NCBI GenBank assembly: GCA_013397435.1
Contig: VZRG01000440.1
Location: 143,322-207,321, forward strand
Source of the DNA: Erythrocercus mccallii
Lineage: Eukaryota; Chordata; Aves; Passeriformes; Dicruridae
Reading direction: 5' to 3'
DNA: 64,000 bases
This document shows, one piece after another, positions 37,728 through 50,100 of this stretch; the first letter of the stretch is position 1, and each line of letters begins with the position of its first letter. Both the position numbers and the translations under genes were made by a program. The notes beneath the pieces are model-generated. The model saw only the letters and a list, made by a program, of their open reading frames with translations. It had not been told where the DNA came from and did not search any database.

Positions 37728-40700
37728 AAGTCAAAACCCTTACAAACTGTCTTAATGGTCTGTTTATCCTGATCTGAATGGCCAGCAGTATCTGCTTGTT
37801 TATGTGTCTTAAGAGGCGCTTGTAACAAATAAATAAATTTTTGATGTGCAGGTGATTTAGTCTGGATATTAAAGGGCTAACTGGTACTTGCTTTCTTTCT
37901 TGTAAAAGGGAACGGTATTCTTTATTCTGTATGTGTAAATCAATGCATTTGACTGTATGCTTGAGCCTAATTTTGCATCTATTTTAGAGAAATGATAGGC
38001 TGTAACTGCTTTTATAAAGCAAGAATTTGCACAACATTCAAAATATTTGAGAAATGGGTCCGTACTGGGATCTCGGGTGCTAGAAAGCTGGAATATTTCC
38101 AGAAGCTTGTAAGATCTGTGTTTGTGTTATGATGCTCACATGTAGAATCATAAATATATTTGCAGCTGTGCAATGTCAGTTTCTAAAGTCATCCTCTAAA
38201 GTTTAACTATCAACTTAATCTGAACAGATGCAAAAAGAATATTTCTCTTTCTTTCTTGCCTGGCTTGAAACCCAGTATGATCATTCATGTGAAACAAGTA
38301 AATAACTGTTTGCATTACATGTAGTTAAAGAATAATGCTACCAATCAATTCTGAAAATGGAGCCTACAGTTCTATGTTTGTGTCACAGAAGTATTAATTA
38401 TCTTGAAGCTAACATTCCTTCACAGGCCACGTCAGAGTGAAAACCATATGAAAAATGTGGAAGTTTGCAAGTGAGTACACTGGGAAGTGATTTATCTCAG
38501 TAGGGAGGGAGCTAATCTCTTTCCACTTTTTGTCTGGAAATTGATGGGTTTGTTTCACAGATAAGGTTCTGGCATCAAAGACAAACTGAAAAGAGGCACT
38601 GCAAAAGGCTTATGGGTGTGGACAGTATTAGTCAGTTTTAGCACAGGAGCAAATTTTGCCATCAGTTATAAATATCTTGATGAAGTTAAGTGATATGAAT
38701 AATTTTTTATGACATTTCAAAAGTACCCCTTTTTAATCTGTTGTCTCAGTCTGATATTAAAAATCTGAGCACATACAGACTGACAAATGACTGAGATTAC
38801 AATTTTCAGATTTATATGTTTGTAGGTTGTCTTTGCCAGAGGTTAGGACTGAGACAGAAAATTTCCTGAGCATTTTACAACCTAGAGCATTTTGCAAAAG
38901 GATGTATTCCAGAAATATTGCAAACTTTATGCTTTAAAAAGTCAGTCTCATGTTAACAGAAAGCTCTTGAGAGCACTAGCTCAAATTTACTGTTGGTATA
39001 ATTTCTTTTACTTAAATCTCTCCCTTTTAGAAAGAAACAACAGGATTCTGCAGGAGAAGTCAAATAGGCTTGTTTTCCTTATACATATTTTTGCATCAGC
39101 ATTTCTGTTTGCTGAAATTAACTCACTTTAGTTTTGCCTGCCTAGAATGGACAGAATTGCTCCTTCGTGTCACAGATCTCTCAGGGTTCTCTTTTTTCTG
39201 TCCCTGTAAGGCACCTTGTTTTGATGTAATCCTTTCTTTTGTGAATATTTTACTATGCTATAGGAGTTTCTCCTTTAGGACACTAATAACAGATCAAAAG
39301 CCTAGGTAATGCAATGATACTATTTCTTCATAAACTTTGTGAAAAAGATTTTTTCTCTGTATTTGTCCATTGACTTCACATTAGGATTCTGAACCGAGCA
39401 GGATGCAGTGACTTCATGTGACCTTAAATCCAATTTTCTTCAAATAGAAAAAGTTGCTCTTTAAAATTTAAATATATTGGCTAATTACTGACATTGTTGT
39501 GAGGAGGAAAGGATTCAAGCAGTGATTTGACACATACTTAGTATAAAAGAGACATTACTCTTTATCAGCATATTAATCCTTCTTTCGACACTGTGCCAAA
39601 TATATATATATTTGAAATTATATATATATTATATATATAAAATATATTTATATATATATAATTTCAAATAAGTACTTTTAATACTGAATAGTTTGTTGGC
39701 TTTCTTTTGAGCATCTCTGTTGCTACACCTATGCACTCCCAAAGTAATATTTTACTTTTTCATGCATCAGTAGCACTGAGTTGCTTGTAGACATTTGTTG
39801 AACAGCATGCTTATAATATCACATAAAGATCCATTTGTTCTTCTCTTGTAATTTGCTACAAGTCCCATGAAGGGCTTCTAGGAGAATAAGGGAAACTTAT
39901 GTCAGCTGCCATGTGGCAAGCTCCCAGTTATGTAGTTTATATCATCTTGTTTGAAATGTTAGAAAAGCCAGCATTTACTTTTTAAGATGAGATCATGATG
40001 CTGATTATCCTGCTAAATTCTAATCATGGTCTTTTCCCACCATGCAAGTACTTTTGAGATTTTGTTTTTTTTTTTTCTCTCATTTTCTGTGAATCCAGAG
40101 TTAAAGTCTCAAAAGAAGGGGAAAATAAGTTGGGCATTAACCAAGAAAAAAAGCTCTGATCAATTCAAAGTATTTCATTTAAATGGTTTGGTATGTTATT
40201 TTGATAGTGATATTTTCTTATTTTACCATTTTAAACATATGGTAAGTTTCTAAAATAAAAGTGTTATCTAAACAAAGGACAAATTTCATTTAGAAAACAG
40301 CAGAATAAGTTATTTGAGACTTTAAACTTTTTTTGAACATGTTAAGTATTGGAATGCATTGAACCAAATTTCCTCAAACAGTTTCAATTTAGACAATTTT
40401 GAGTTTAAAACCCTTGGTTACAGTATTAGTTTCATTTGCGTGAATGGGATTAATTGGGCAAAGGACACAGTTTGTGTCAGTTTTTGGACAGGTTGTCTGA
40501 AAGCCACCAGTACCAAGGGAAATATTGCTCTGACTAAAGACTTCCTATTATAAGAGTAAGGATTTTAGCTCTGAATCCTTTGAAGATAAGGAAAGCAAGA
40601 AGTATGTTCAGCCTCATTTGTCCCTTATCTACATCTGCTGCTAGCAGGCATTGTGTTTAAGAAAGGAATATTTATGAGGCAGTAATTCTCATGAAGCACC

Positions 40701-40779
40701 TTGATTTTCATCTAGATGAGCTGCACAAGCCAGGAGATGCAGTTTCTGAATTCAGGGATCTGTGTTTCTCCTGGGGAGC
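37728..40779. other. Intergenic DNA with an AT palindrome
   Basis: No gene supported. AT-rich; the inverted repeat at 39609-39670 is listed separately. Short open frames (38892-39309) are not recognised. Confidence 0.65.
39609..39670. repeat. AT-rich palindrome (21-bp arms, 20-nt spacer)
   Basis: Arm 39609-39629 (TATTTGAAATTATATATATAT is its 21 bases: TATTTGAAAT at the outer end, then TA repeats) is the exact reverse complement of 39650-39670. The shared non-TA word TTTGAAATT/AATTTCAAA shows that this is a true inverted repeat and not only a TA microsatellite. It is cruciform-prone. It could have arisen by TA-repeat expansion inside a palindrome or be the core of a small inverted-repeat element. 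Confidence 0.85.
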
Positions 40780-41546
40780 TGCAGTGGGTTAGCCACTGCT
40801 AAGAGCCAAACATCCACCCAACTGCACACCCACTCCTCCTCAGGGGGCAGGGGAAGAAAATAGGATGAGGAAACTGGTGGGTTGAGATAAAGTTAGAGAA
40901 ACTGCATACCAATTACTGTTGTGAGTAAAACAGCCCTGACTTGGGGAAAATGGATTTTATGTACTGCCAATGAAAATAGATTCAGGTAGTGAGAAACAAA
41001 GACAAGCAACAAAACAAAACAACATCTTTTTTTCCCTCTTCCAGGTGCAACTTCACTTCTCTCAGATCCTGCCACCCACCCCACAGGCAGTACAGTGAGG
41101 GATAGGGATGGGCACAGTCAGTCTGTTGCAGATCCTCTCAGTCTCTCCTTCCATTTGATACCTTTCCCCTCCTTTAGTGTGGATTCTTGCACAAGCTGCA
41201 GTTGTACAGGGGAAAAAAACTGCTCTGGCACACATTCAGATCTCTGTTCAAGGGGTTGCAGGGGAGTTTCTGCTCCAGCATCTGTAGTGCTCCTTATCTC
41301 ACATTGGTGCTTACACTGCTGATTCTCATTCCCTTTTATTCTTCCTCCCCTGCCTGTTCAGCATTTTTTTCTTTTATTAAATATGTTATCACAGATATGT
41401 GAACATGATGGGTTCATCTGTGTCCTGTGTTCGGTCTGTTGGAGCTGGCAGGAATCACCTGTCTCCAGTGCAGGGCAGCCTCAGCCCCTCCCATTCCTCC
41501 CTTTATCCCCCCTGCCATCCAAACCTTGACATGGGCACCCAGTGCA
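40780..41546 (-). mobile_element. Solo LTR of an avian endogenous retrovirus (minus strand)
   Basis: Read on the minus strand, the block starts TGCACTGGGTGCCCATGTCA and ends GGCTAACCCACTGCA, so it has the TG...CA termini of an LTR and a length (767 bp) normal for one. The + strand contains ACTTGGGGAAAATGGATTTT (near 40938), CTTTTATTAAATATGTTATC (near 41370) and CATCCAAACCTTGACATGGG (near 41517), all landmarks of a common bird LTR family that normally begins 'tgtattgggtttg...'. Flanking bases GGAGC (left) and TGAGC (right) form an imperfect 5-bp target-site duplication. No internal viral genes flank it, so it is a solo LTR made by recombination between two LTRs. Its divergence indicates an old insertion. 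I cannot name the exact family. Confidence 0.75.
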
Positions 41547-43858
41547 TGAGCTTGTCTGTCTGCAACCCTGACAACATAAATCAACAACAAAAAATATAGG
41601 GAATATATCTTTGCAATATGACATAAAAGGTAACATTATCTAAGGCAGCTGTGGAAGTAGCAAAACTTTGAACTTGGCAGAAATAAAAGCCCTTTCACTA
41701 TCTGATAACAGTTTGTCTGTCTATCTTATTCTGAGTGCACATGTATAAATAATTTGGTCCTTTTAAAAGGACTGTTATTACTAGGTATTAAATATGCTTT
41801 TTGAAAGCTGATCAATTATGAGTCATTATTATTCCTTCCATGATTCTGTTCTCCAACTTTGAGATTTACAATTCTGTCCCACTTGAACTGATAATAGAAA
41901 CAAATATGTCTTGCATATTTGTGTAGTGTATGTAATGTGATGGGGTGCACATGCAATATAGAATGAAACTGAATTATTGATGGTGATCAATATTATCAAA
42001 GATAAAGCAAAATGTACCAGTGCAACAAAGCTCTGAAAATGCACAAATGCACTGGGGAAGGACAAAAACCAGTGGTAAAATTCAAGCAAAATAATGGGAA
42101 TTAAGAACCTGATGGGATGTGCATGTGTGGGGAGGACTTAGGTATGGTTCTTGTTTAGCACATTAGTTTGCCAAGCTGGTAGAAATGGTTCTCACAAATA
42201 AAAATGAGCCTAATTTGAATTAGCTCCTTTTGTAGTGTACACACGTTATTATTACTTAATACTCTCTCATCTTACCTTCTTGCTTCTGCAGATATTTTAC
42301 ATTACATCTTGACAGGGTACTTTTTTTGAGTTGCAAACAAGTTTGTTGTTATTTACTGCAGCATAAACAATTTAATGTGTGCTAAGAATTATCTCTCAAT
42401 TTATATTTTTAGTCTGAGACAATCCTAGGAAAATCTGCAGTTTAAGGGATATCAGTGGCAATAAAAAAAGTATCTAAATGAAAATTTGTTTTTTAGCCCT
42501 GTAGTGGGGTCTTATTTTTCTCCTCCATTACCCTCAGTTTCTGAAAGGAGATAAGGGTTAAGGACTGGTATCCAGAAAACACTCTGAACAAAGCATATTA
42601 CATTTTCTTTTACTCTGTAGTTTAAAAAGGCAAAGGAGTAACTCAGTTCAGCTTGAGGTTATACATCTTACACAAATGATGCAATGACTTTAATAGCCTC
42701 TGATATCATCATAAGTGCATGCATGATGTGGCGTAACATGTACTGTGTTTTTCAAGCAGCAAGTCTTCTTTCTAAAAGCAAAAATTAGACCTAAAGTAAC
42801 ATTAAACCACTAAGACAGTCTAATTGCTAAGAGACAGTTCGCGTGACCAGATTATAGTATGTCGCTTCTTTTTAGATCAGTCTCTTCTAAGTAAACAGAC
42901 ATCCTTCAGCATCTGAGTATTTCCCTGTGGCAGTCTGCTAAGAAAAACATGAGAAGAGCCCCATCCGACAGGACTCTTTCGGCTCGTTGTGATTTATTTG
43001 AAGGCACAGGGATTGCTTATCTGCCCAGACGGAGCCGCAGAGCCTGCGCCTGCACGCTCGCTCCGAGGGGAGGCTCCATTGTTCTGTCACGGTACCGGAG
43101 ACATTGCCAAGGCCTGACCTTGGCTGTTGACCTTAGCAGAGGGGATTTTGCAAAAATTTACTGGTTTATTTCAGTAACAGTCAAATAATTTTCTGCAGGT
43201 GGCTTTCTTTTCTTGACGCGTTCCAAGTGAAAGCCACGAGGATTGTGATTCTAAGCAGAGGTTGCTCCGGAGGGGGTTTTGTATTTCTGAGGAGTTTTCT
43301 ATTTTTTCCATTCTCTAAGGCCTTGTGCTGTCTTCTGATTCTCTGAAGACAGCGATGGCTGTGCCTGCAAAAAGGAAGTGTCAGCTACTTCTCTTCTGAA
43401 GAAAAGTGCAACTACATAAATGTGCCTTTAGAATTCCAATGGAAGCAAGGCCAATATTTTACTATAAAGCATGCCTTCTTTGTCACTGTGATGAGTCATC
43501 ATTACCAAAAGGTTTCAAGAATTGATCTGAATATATTTTTCCAATTCAGCATCCCTTTAGACAGTATTAGATCTATATAATAATACTGTTTTCCTTCAGT
43601 ATGGTCTGAAAATCTGAGCATTTTTTCTTAATTAGTGTTTGAAATTGTCAGGAAATTAAGAGACAATAACAAAATTTAAGTCATTAAAATTTGTCATTTT
43701 TTAATTTGGAAAATAATTTTAAAATAGATACTTCTCAATATTCAGTAGAGTGAGGATAACTGCATAAATACATTTCACAGTGTAGTACAATATAGTGTAG
43801 CTGTATCCTGAAGGGAGCTGGAGCCTCTTAATATACCTCCTTTCCAGCTGCAGTCACA
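41547..43858. other. Intergenic DNA with a CpG cluster
   Basis: No gene supported. Mostly AT-rich; the CpG cluster at 42949-43270 is described separately. Confidence 0.65.
42949..43270. promoter_or_regulatory. Candidate regulatory element: isolated CpG cluster
   Basis: About eleven CpGs fall between 42965 and 43100 (for example CTTTCGGCTCGTTG and GACGGAGCCGCAGAGCC), with more at 43216-43270, in a region otherwise almost free of CpG. It contains a SOX-type core ATTGTT (43078-43083) and two same-orientation TGACCTT half-sites (43115-43121 and 43128-43134), the reverse complement of the AAGGTCA site bound by monomeric nuclear receptors such as ERR or NR5A. It lies about 11 kb upstream of the first RP1 coding exon. 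A 79-codon open frame (42949-43188) overlaps it, with no recognised content. An enhancer, or an upstream promoter/first exon for RP1 or a noncoding transcript, are possible; none is proven. Confidence 0.4.
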
Positions 43859-44138
43859 CTCACAGAATCACACAATCGTCAGGTTGGAAGGGACCATGCT
43901 GGGTCATGAGGTCCAACCTTCCTCCTCCTAGAGCACGTGGCACAGGATTGCATCCAGATGGTTCTTGAACACCCCAGTGAGGGAGAGTTCACAACGTCTC
44001 TGGACAATCTGTTCCAGTGCATGGCCGCCTGCACAGCAGAAAAATTCTATCTTATATACAGGTGGAATTTCCTGTGCCTCAGTTTCTGCCTGTTGCCTCT
44101 CGTTCTATTGGTTGACATCACTGAGAAGAGCCTGACTC
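43859..44138 (-). mobile_element. CR1 LINE fragment, 3' end (minus strand)
   Basis: The + strand begins CACAGAATCACACAATCGTC, then AGGTTGGAAGGGACCATGCT, GAGGTCCAACCTTCCTCC, TTCTTGAACACCCCAGTG, and GTTGCCTCTCGTTCTATTGG near 44092. This is the reverse complement of a CR1 3' end from a different subfamily from the copy at 12582. It is truncated and does not encode protein; the open frame at 43937-44194 is a shadow. Confidence 0.9.
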
Positions 44139-47100
44139 AAAAACTAATAGCTGATAGGAGAAAGGAGGATTGTTTTGTCTTAAATGAAAAATAATAACAG
44201 TAAGAGCAAAGAAGCTTGAAAACATGTCAACTTTCTGCTGCAATGCAGCAGCAGAAGCAGAAACATTAGAAATCTGTATTGAGAGCCAGGCCTTTCCATC
44301 ACTGACCTCTCCTTAGTTTTTAATGATAGGTGGTGCATTGTCTTCTAAGTTAACTCATCTGCTTTTTCTTGGCTTTGTGATATTTTATCACTGGAGAAAC
44401 ACCACAAGGATCCATCTGGGGCTCAGTCTGATGAAAAGATCCTTTCCATTAACAATTATATGTCCTGGATTTTATCTGTGTCAAGCACAGAGTACATGAT
44501 TTGACTAAATTTGCTTAAGAGATAGAAATAAAAGATCACCTATTCTTTAACTTGGCCAATGTATGCTTTAAAAAAAAAAGTAAAACTTTTGTATTTTATT
44601 TAGTCTAATATCAGTGTCTCACATGATGAAACTTGGAGCAATCTTTCTTATATTTTATTTGAAGAACTTGGAAACAGCAATGACTCTACCACTTTGAAAC
44701 TTTTTTTTTACCACTCTGGTCATGTATTCATCTCACAGACTTCCTACTAGCAAATATTTTTATGGCTTTTGGTAATTAAATTATAACTTGATTAAAAATT
44801 AATAGCTTCAATACAAAAGTATTTTATTAAATAAAAATATGTAATTTTGCTAGCGAACATTTAATTAAAATGAAGTAGTAAGTTCTGCTCATGTATAATT
44901 TTTAGTCAATATTGCTATGTGTAGAAAATTTTTATTGGAAACATATGGGGCATCATTTAGACAAGGGAAAAGATTGATATATGGAGAATTAGTGATTATA
45001 ATATCTAATACTATTTGATTATTTTTCAAGAAGGTGGACATTGCCTTTTTATTTCTTATTGCTATATATAAAAAAATCTTTAACAATCTAATGTCATTTT
45101 TTAGTATTATTTGAGATTAGAAACAGGCACTATGACAAAATTACAATGCAGAAATAAAGGCTGGAAATCTTTATTTAAAAACAACCCCAAACAATGGATC
45201 TAATTGGCTCAAAATTCTATATATGTATGAGATCCTTTAGTAAAACACCAGTTCAGCATATGAGAGTTTAGAGGAAACAACAAATCTGGAAATATACAAG
45301 AAAGACACCAGAAAATGGCTATTTAATCTAAAGCATATAAAAATAATTGAAGATATTTGAGTAGAGCTTCTTTATGGGTGTAGGTATCTACACATACCTA
45401 GTTAGACATAAACATGCATGTGCAGAAATATCTACTTATAATGTTTATATATGTGACAGTAAATGCAGAAAGGGCAAAACCAATTCTCTTGGAGAGCTAC
45501 AGTAACAGAAGTGGTGACTGACTTTAGCTTTGAATTTCAGTGTGGGAATCCTGAGTTGATACTAGAAAGATATATTTAACTCTATTTTTTACATCTAATG
45601 CTGCAAGTACGACAGCCAAATAAAAGTCAGTAGTACTCGTATATTCTCAGATCTTCTTGCTTGTGCCTACAGTTAACATGACTGAGCTAGACTTGTACTG
45701 GGGATTCAGGCACTGTGATACAATGCCTGGAGGTGGTTGGGCTGTTTCATCCAGGCACACTCAGATCTGAGTTGGGTATTTTGGCTTCTGAATCCTGGGC
45801 AGATACAGAGCCTTTAGATGGGGGGTGTATATTTGACACTATTTTTATGTCTGTCAAAGAAATGGGTATCAAAACCAAGGTGTGTCTTAAAATTAGGTGT
45901 GTCTTGCCACTGAGCATTTGGAGCCGTGAGGTCGGTTGTGGAATGAGATGTTGTGCACTCATCAGCCTGTTCTTATATACAACCTAGACAGGAGGAGGAG
46001 CACTGAGCTGGTTCACTCTCTTGCAGGCTTAGATATATGGACTTAAATCCTTGCTCTAAATCAGGCACTGAACTGGATCTCTGGAGTGGAAAGAGAGCTC
46101 TTTAACTACTAGCCAGAGGAATGGAGGACAGCAACAGCTCGCTGCATGGGCTGTGAGAGAGGATGGCCAGGTTTCTTCAGGCAAGATTGGCAAAGCAGTG
46201 ATGAGCTGTGCATTGCACCAAAGATAAGACATTAAGCAGCTTAGTGTTGTCAGAGCTGGAATAGTTGTACACGTGCCCAGCAGCAAAGCTGTACTGTTAG
46301 CAACTTGGGAGCCTCAGGAGCCTGGGCACCTACAGGAGTAAGCAGCAGATCAGAGCAAGTGTTTGAAGGTGTTTAATTTTTTTACTTAAAAACTTTTTCT
46401 TTAATTTTGTAGGAGGCAAGACTGTAAAATATCTAAGCTGTCAAGGAAATAAGACCAGATCCTAGCAAAAGGTTTTATGATGTCCTCCATAAGGAACCAA
46501 AAGGTCTGTCCCTCATAGTCACTTATGCTGCTGGAGACTTTAGTTTATGATTCACAATGTCTCCACAAAATAGGAAAGCTGGGAAGGCCATTGCATGGAA
46601 TTTCAGGTAGACAAACTGAGGCAAACCGCGAGATAAGGTGATAGCAACTTGACCAAGGAACTCGTGTGCTGCCTGCTTATCTTTTTCTTTGGCCATGGTC
46701 TTTGGGAGATGCAAAGAATAGTAGTTATAAATTAAGAGACTGTTAAGAAATACAAGGAAGGTAAAAAAAATAATTAAAAGGAGATTGTGTGACAACCCTG
46801 TCTTAATAAGTGAAATTTTCTGTAAAACATTAAGATTTTAGGAACAATACAGTAAGAAATCAATCTTTAATAAGTTGACAGTACTGATTAGATTTGCAGT
46901 TATTTGTAGCACAACTTTTTTACAAATCATAGTGTATTAAGGTTGGTACACAGACAACTGCATTATTAATTTGGTGAAAGGGCTGTGAGGGTCATGAAAA
47001 CAAATATTCAAGGAAGAAAAGAAATTTTTAAAATGTTGTAAAGGAAGAGAACTAGGGATATGGAAAAATTTCTAGTCACTTTTTATCCTGTTTAAAGAAT

Positions 47101-50100
47101 TTGAGAAGCTCTATAGGCATCCATGCATCACTGCAGTGAGTTGCGTAAATGTAATGTAAACAAATAAAAATGCAGTCTAGGATGGCTCTTTTTTCAGATG
47201 CTCACACTCAGAAAAAAATAAGAACATGGCTGACCCTTCCCTTCAGTTAGAATATACTACAGAGCAGAAGGTAAGTGTAGATGATTCAACATATCTGAGG
47301 CAAGAAAATAAGGAAAACTAATCTGAGAATGGCTATGCATTTAAATCTGAGACAGGCTATACATTCCAGAATTGTGACAGAATTAAATTTTAGTTCACTT
47401 AAAGATAATGGGTTAATTTGTACTTCTGGAAGGCCATAAATTTCCCAGAGGAATCTGTCTACTGAATATAAATGGGTATTCAGATTTGAGTTAAATGTAG
47501 TGGTGGTCAAAAACCAGAACAACTCAAACAGGAGTTTTTCAGTTCAGCTAACCATTCAGGCAGAGTTCTCTTAAAAGCAGAGGTCTGGTTTTATTTTGTT
47601 TTGTTTTCCTCCCCAGAGGCATACTTTTTTTCCTTATTCTGCATCCTCAGTTGTTGGTTATCAAATCTCCATTGGAGAATTTAATGAATAAAAGTCTGTG
47701 AGGATTAACTTGATAAGAAGTTCATGTATATCAAACAGTAAAATGCTGTTGTAATGTGATGGTTCAAAATCTTATCAGTAGTAACATATTAATAGTGCCA
47801 CATTTTACGGAAAACTTTGATGGAAAGGATGTAAACAGGCTGCGCACACTGGAGGGAACTTAATCCAGGCCCCTGCTTCTAATGTGATAATTTCCTTTTT
47901 AGCTTGATAGCAGTTTCCTAGTTCCATACCTTACTGAGCAGTCCAATTAAAAAAAAAACCACACACACACAAACAGAAATATAAGAGGTTGCAGAGACTT
48001 GGAAATATAAGGCACGTTATCAGCATTTTCTTGGGGCATGAGATCAACAGTAATAGTGTAACTGGTGTCGCAGCTGCCCTTTTTATCATTCACTCATGAA
48101 TGATAAAAACGCTCAAGTGTTAACTGCTGCTCCATATGGCTCTGGCTTAAACAAAGGGTGTCATTCAAGGGCCAGGTAGGATTTCCAGGCAGGGAAGTCC
48201 TCATGGCACACATGGCTCTGACTCTGCTTCCACTCAGGATAATGTTGCAGAAAAGGCTGCTTATGTTTCTCAACCTGGGATGCTGATTATCTGCTAGGGA
48301 AAAAAGAATGTATCAGCAAACGTGCAAATGTAATTGCTAACATACTTATTTCTCAGGCATCAGTTTCCTAGGTATGATAATGGTCTTGAGAAACACTGAG
48401 GACTTGTAGGAGGAGGTGAAAAGTGTAGGTTCTATTTAGGTACTTGTAACATTTAATCAGTTCAGTTACTGAAGCAAAGTCCATAGAAAAGGAGGAGTAG
48501 TTGCTCAAAATCAGGAAGCATAGTGATAAAAGTATTTGTTACAATTATTTTGATGCCATCTTTTTCTGGCCTCATGCAAAGAATTCTGGAGTCAGTTAGA
48601 AACTTTTGACTTTGAGAACTTCCACTTGAGCTTTGGTTCAGCCCAGGTTAGGCTGAACTCAGCAGGTCGTGTTTGCTTTGGGTGCTGGTCTGAGGCCTTT
48701 TGCCTCATCAAATGGAGCTGCAAGCTAACTGCAGGCACTGGACCTTCAACTGGCCATGTCTCTTCCACTGCCTTCCTAGAGGACAACCTGTGGAATAAAA
48801 AAGGAAAACTTCCACTGATGCCTGGGGTCATTAGATCCTTTTTACTTTCTGCCACTATGTTCACAAAGAGCCAAACATGAGCTTTCTTCTTTTTGCTCCT
48901 TCTCAGTGAGAGACAAGACCTCTGACTGAAACTTAGTGACAGTTTCACAGTGATATGGTCATAATTTCTGTTATTGCTCGGTCAATAATCCTTAAAAAAA
49001 TGGGAGCAAGACGGATATTGAGTTCAGGTTAAGAGCAATATTTAGTATTAGAACCTAGAACTGAAGATGTTTTGGAGATAAACAGGCTTGTTGTCATTTA
49101 AAAGTGAGAATGACAGCAACTCATAAAAATTGTAAACGTGCTTGCCATTAGAAATTTAATCAGTGATATGTTTTCTCATGTGGCCTGATTTTGCTTGCTT
49201 CAATTTTCTGGATTAATTTTGTATTCCCCAATTTTTGCTTTGTGAAAGGGTTTATATATAAAGAAAAACTGTTCTCCAGATATTAAGGCTAAATTCTTAT
49301 TGCAAAATTTTAATAATTCCATGGACCTCAGCCAAACTGCCCACATGAATGGATGAAGGGTGTTTCTGTGTCAATATTGATTGCTTTAGGACAGTGATAA
49401 TTTTTTTTTTTTGTGGCTTGTTAGCTTTAAGCCAGAATAAAGTGTAATTCTATCGATGCTATTTTTACTATAAAGTTGATGATCTCTTCTGTCTTTTCAG
49501 AATATATGAAGTGTTTGTAGTATGAATACAGTGGGCCTTTAAGCTACATATATCTGGACAGAAGATTTGCAAGCCTTTTGAAGTCTTAGAGAAATAAGAG
49601 GCATTTACACTGTCAAATGGTGACACTTGATTGTCATTTTCACCAGGTCCCAGCAGTATGATCTCTTGAGTCCCCAGTTCTAGTGATACATGGAAGCCAC
49701 TGATGGATTAGCTGTTTATTGAAAGTCTCTTTGCATGCACTCGAAAGTTAATGAGGGTAGCAACCATTATTTTAAATCCTACACTGTAGGGAAATCCAAC
49801 CCAATAGAAATTCCTGTTAGAAGCAGTTTAGTTTTAAGACATTGTAACAGAATTTGCGCTTGTTCATCTTCTGAAAAAGTCTAAACAACAGAATACTGAC
49901 TAGAATACAAGTACGTTAGCTAAAATAGATTAAGGACCTAAATTATTACATTAATCTATCACTTTAAAAAACAATGTTTATAGCAAAATATCTGTGCAAC
50001 ATTATAATTTAGTCTTTGTACCTATGAATTTTATCAAAGTGGAACTGAAGTGATATTTTGCACCTTCTATAAATGTTAAATTCTCTAATAAGGAGACTAG

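Noticed and set aside
48592..48948. 118-codon minus-strand open frame
   Set aside because: Low-information composition, no family resemblance, no exon signals; expected by chance in a window this size.
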